64,000 bases of DNA from Seminavis robusta (Eukaryota > Bacillariophyta > Bacillariophyceae > Naviculales > Naviculaceae): the NCBI GenBank assembly GCA_903772945.1, contig CAICTM010000189.1, positions 31,138-95,137 on the forward strand. Reading direction: 5' to 3'. The notes under the pieces were generated by a model that saw only the letters and a list, made by a program, of their open reading frames with translations, did no database searches and was not told where the DNA came from. Positions within the stretch are counted from its first letter, which is position 1. Each line of letters opens with the position of its first letter. A program made the translations under genes and the position numbers. This document shows positions 62,807-64,000 of the stretch, piece after piece.

Positions 62807-64000
62807 CTGGTTCCATCTTAAAACAATGTTGTTGTGTACTACAGTTTTAATGATATGATGCCAGGTACCAGTATGGTACCAGCACCTCCCGACACTACCA
62901 GTACACTGTGCACCATTGGTTGGGAGTCTTGCATGGATCCAGTCCGGCCTGATCATCAACCAGAAGGTCCTCAGTTTGTTGCCCTGATCCCCAGCACTAC
63001 CAGGTAGCTAGCTAGTCACACCCCCCCCCCCCCTCTTATTTGCCTGGGGGTGGAGAAATCCTTTGCTCATCGTTGCTTAAGGTTTTTGGCGAGGCATCCA
63101 TTGCTTACCACTGCCAACTGCTGCCTGCCGCTATCTTTACCACTGTTTACCACTATCTTTACCGCTGTTTACCACTACCTCTACCACTGTTTACCGCCAT
63201 CTTTACCACTGCTTTCTTAACCGCGCCGACCCGCACAGTAACGGCACTCGGACAAGCACTAGCTAGCTGGTACAGTACCAGGAATGCCGTACATCGTACG
63301 GCTGCACACGTCTCGTTCTGTGGTTCCGTGGCCACATCTGTGACAGACGACAGACCCCACGAAACCTCTGCGCCACGGCACAGCCGAAACGGCATAAACT
63401 TTGCACCACCTCCAGTGCCGAGCGCAAGGGGATGGGCAAATCTCACTATCCCTGTACAGTCTGCCCTCTCTAATATATATAAGGGGGGAAGTGGATCTCA
63501 GTAAATATAACAGTGACACTAAATATAGTACGTTCTGGAGGCTAGCCACTAGTGAAAAACGAATGGATAGAGCCGTCACTTTGCGTTCAGTAGCGCCGTC
63601 ATGTTGGTCTAGGTCGGATTGGATCCTTTGGTATGGTTTGTGTGAAATTGTTTGGCAGTCACCTGAATTGTTTTTGCTCGTCAAAACCATCCTTCGAAAA
63701 ATGCACGTAAACACCAGGGCTTGGGCTGGCACCGACGAGACAGCCTGGAGAGGTGCGGCAGAGATACCGCAGAGGTACCCAGAATGACACCTCCATTGGA
63801 TCGATATCGGCATTTGACATGCTCTCGGTCAAATTGAAAAGGTTGGAATGGATTGTACGACGTTGTTGGCTGCTCGAAAGATTTGTTCCTTCATTCACGG
63901 ATACCCGGGACTGGGGGGGGCCTCGAGATTTAATAATTATAACAGCGACAATAAATACAGATTATAATTATTACAGCGGGCAGACTGTAATTCTCTCTTT
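62807..64000. other. Intergenic with C-run, 22-bp tandem repeat and AT-rich repeat pair
   Basis: No supported gene. Features: a run of about 12 C near 63020-63032, a tandem repeat at 63136-63212 and CTAGCTAG near 63005 and 63260. A pair of related AT-rich words each follows a G-run (about 63484-63530 and 63913-63957). The last part may be the edge of a mobile element that continues past the window. Confidence 0.4.
63136..63212 (+). repeat. 22-bp tandem repeat, about 3.5 copies
   Basis: Units of the form TTTACCACTGTTTACCACTA plus TC/CC, with substitutions. Each unit is itself two similar 10-11-bp halves (TTTACCACTG / TTTACCACTA). Read directly from sequence. Confidence 0.85.

Overview
This is a nuclear genome window from a photosynthetic stramenopile, most likely a diatom (inference). 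Reasons: dense protein-coding genes on both strands, short spliceosomal introns (about 70 to 250 bp, nearly all GT-AG with GTAAGT-like donors), and several proteins starting with a signal peptide followed by an alanine/serine-phenylalanine motif typical of plastid import into secondary plastids (GrpE, START-like, ferredoxin-like). I cannot name the species.

Layout. 0-13 kb: a 2OG-Fe(II) oxygenase divergent from importin alpha, an aspartic-protease-like protein, a ferredoxin/PDZ-like plastid protein divergent from a large CUE / TIR-like / LRR-like protein, and plastid GrpE. 13-17 kb: a decayed DDE-type transposase relic facing an unrecognised ORF. 17.5-25 kb: a giant coiled-coil protein and a secreted internally duplicated acidic protein. 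25-30 kb: mostly non-coding, with a haloalkane-dehalogenase-like gene broken by one frameshift. 30-37 kb: a TMTC-type glycosyltransferase, a helicase-associated-domain protein with an in-frame stop, and an ankyrin-DHHC palmitoyltransferase. 37-41 kb: an L-rhamnonate dehydratase-like enzyme convergent with a fused fumarylacetoacetate-hydrolase/short-chain-dehydrogenase gene. Together these cover three consecutive steps of the non-phosphorylative L-rhamnose diketo-hydrolase route. 41-49 kb: an unrecognised nuclear-type protein whose first intron holds antisense LSU rRNA sequence, an SDR, a short Qc-type SNARE and a five-exon PMS-type MutL homologue. 50-64 kb: an NTF2-like protein, a tRNA-dihydrouridine synthase divergent from a membrane acyltransferase with a GC-AG intron, an FkbM methyltransferase-like protein, a START-like plastid protein and a CRAL-TRIO protein.

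Many genes form head-to-head pairs separated by only 240-550 bp. The non-coding DNA is strikingly rich in self-complementary words (TACCGGTA, GGTACC, CTAGCTAG, GTAC). Three stretches carry a related G/T-rich degenerate minisatellite. Exon boundaries were placed by eye from reading frame, splice consensus and family conservation. No alignment or search could be run.
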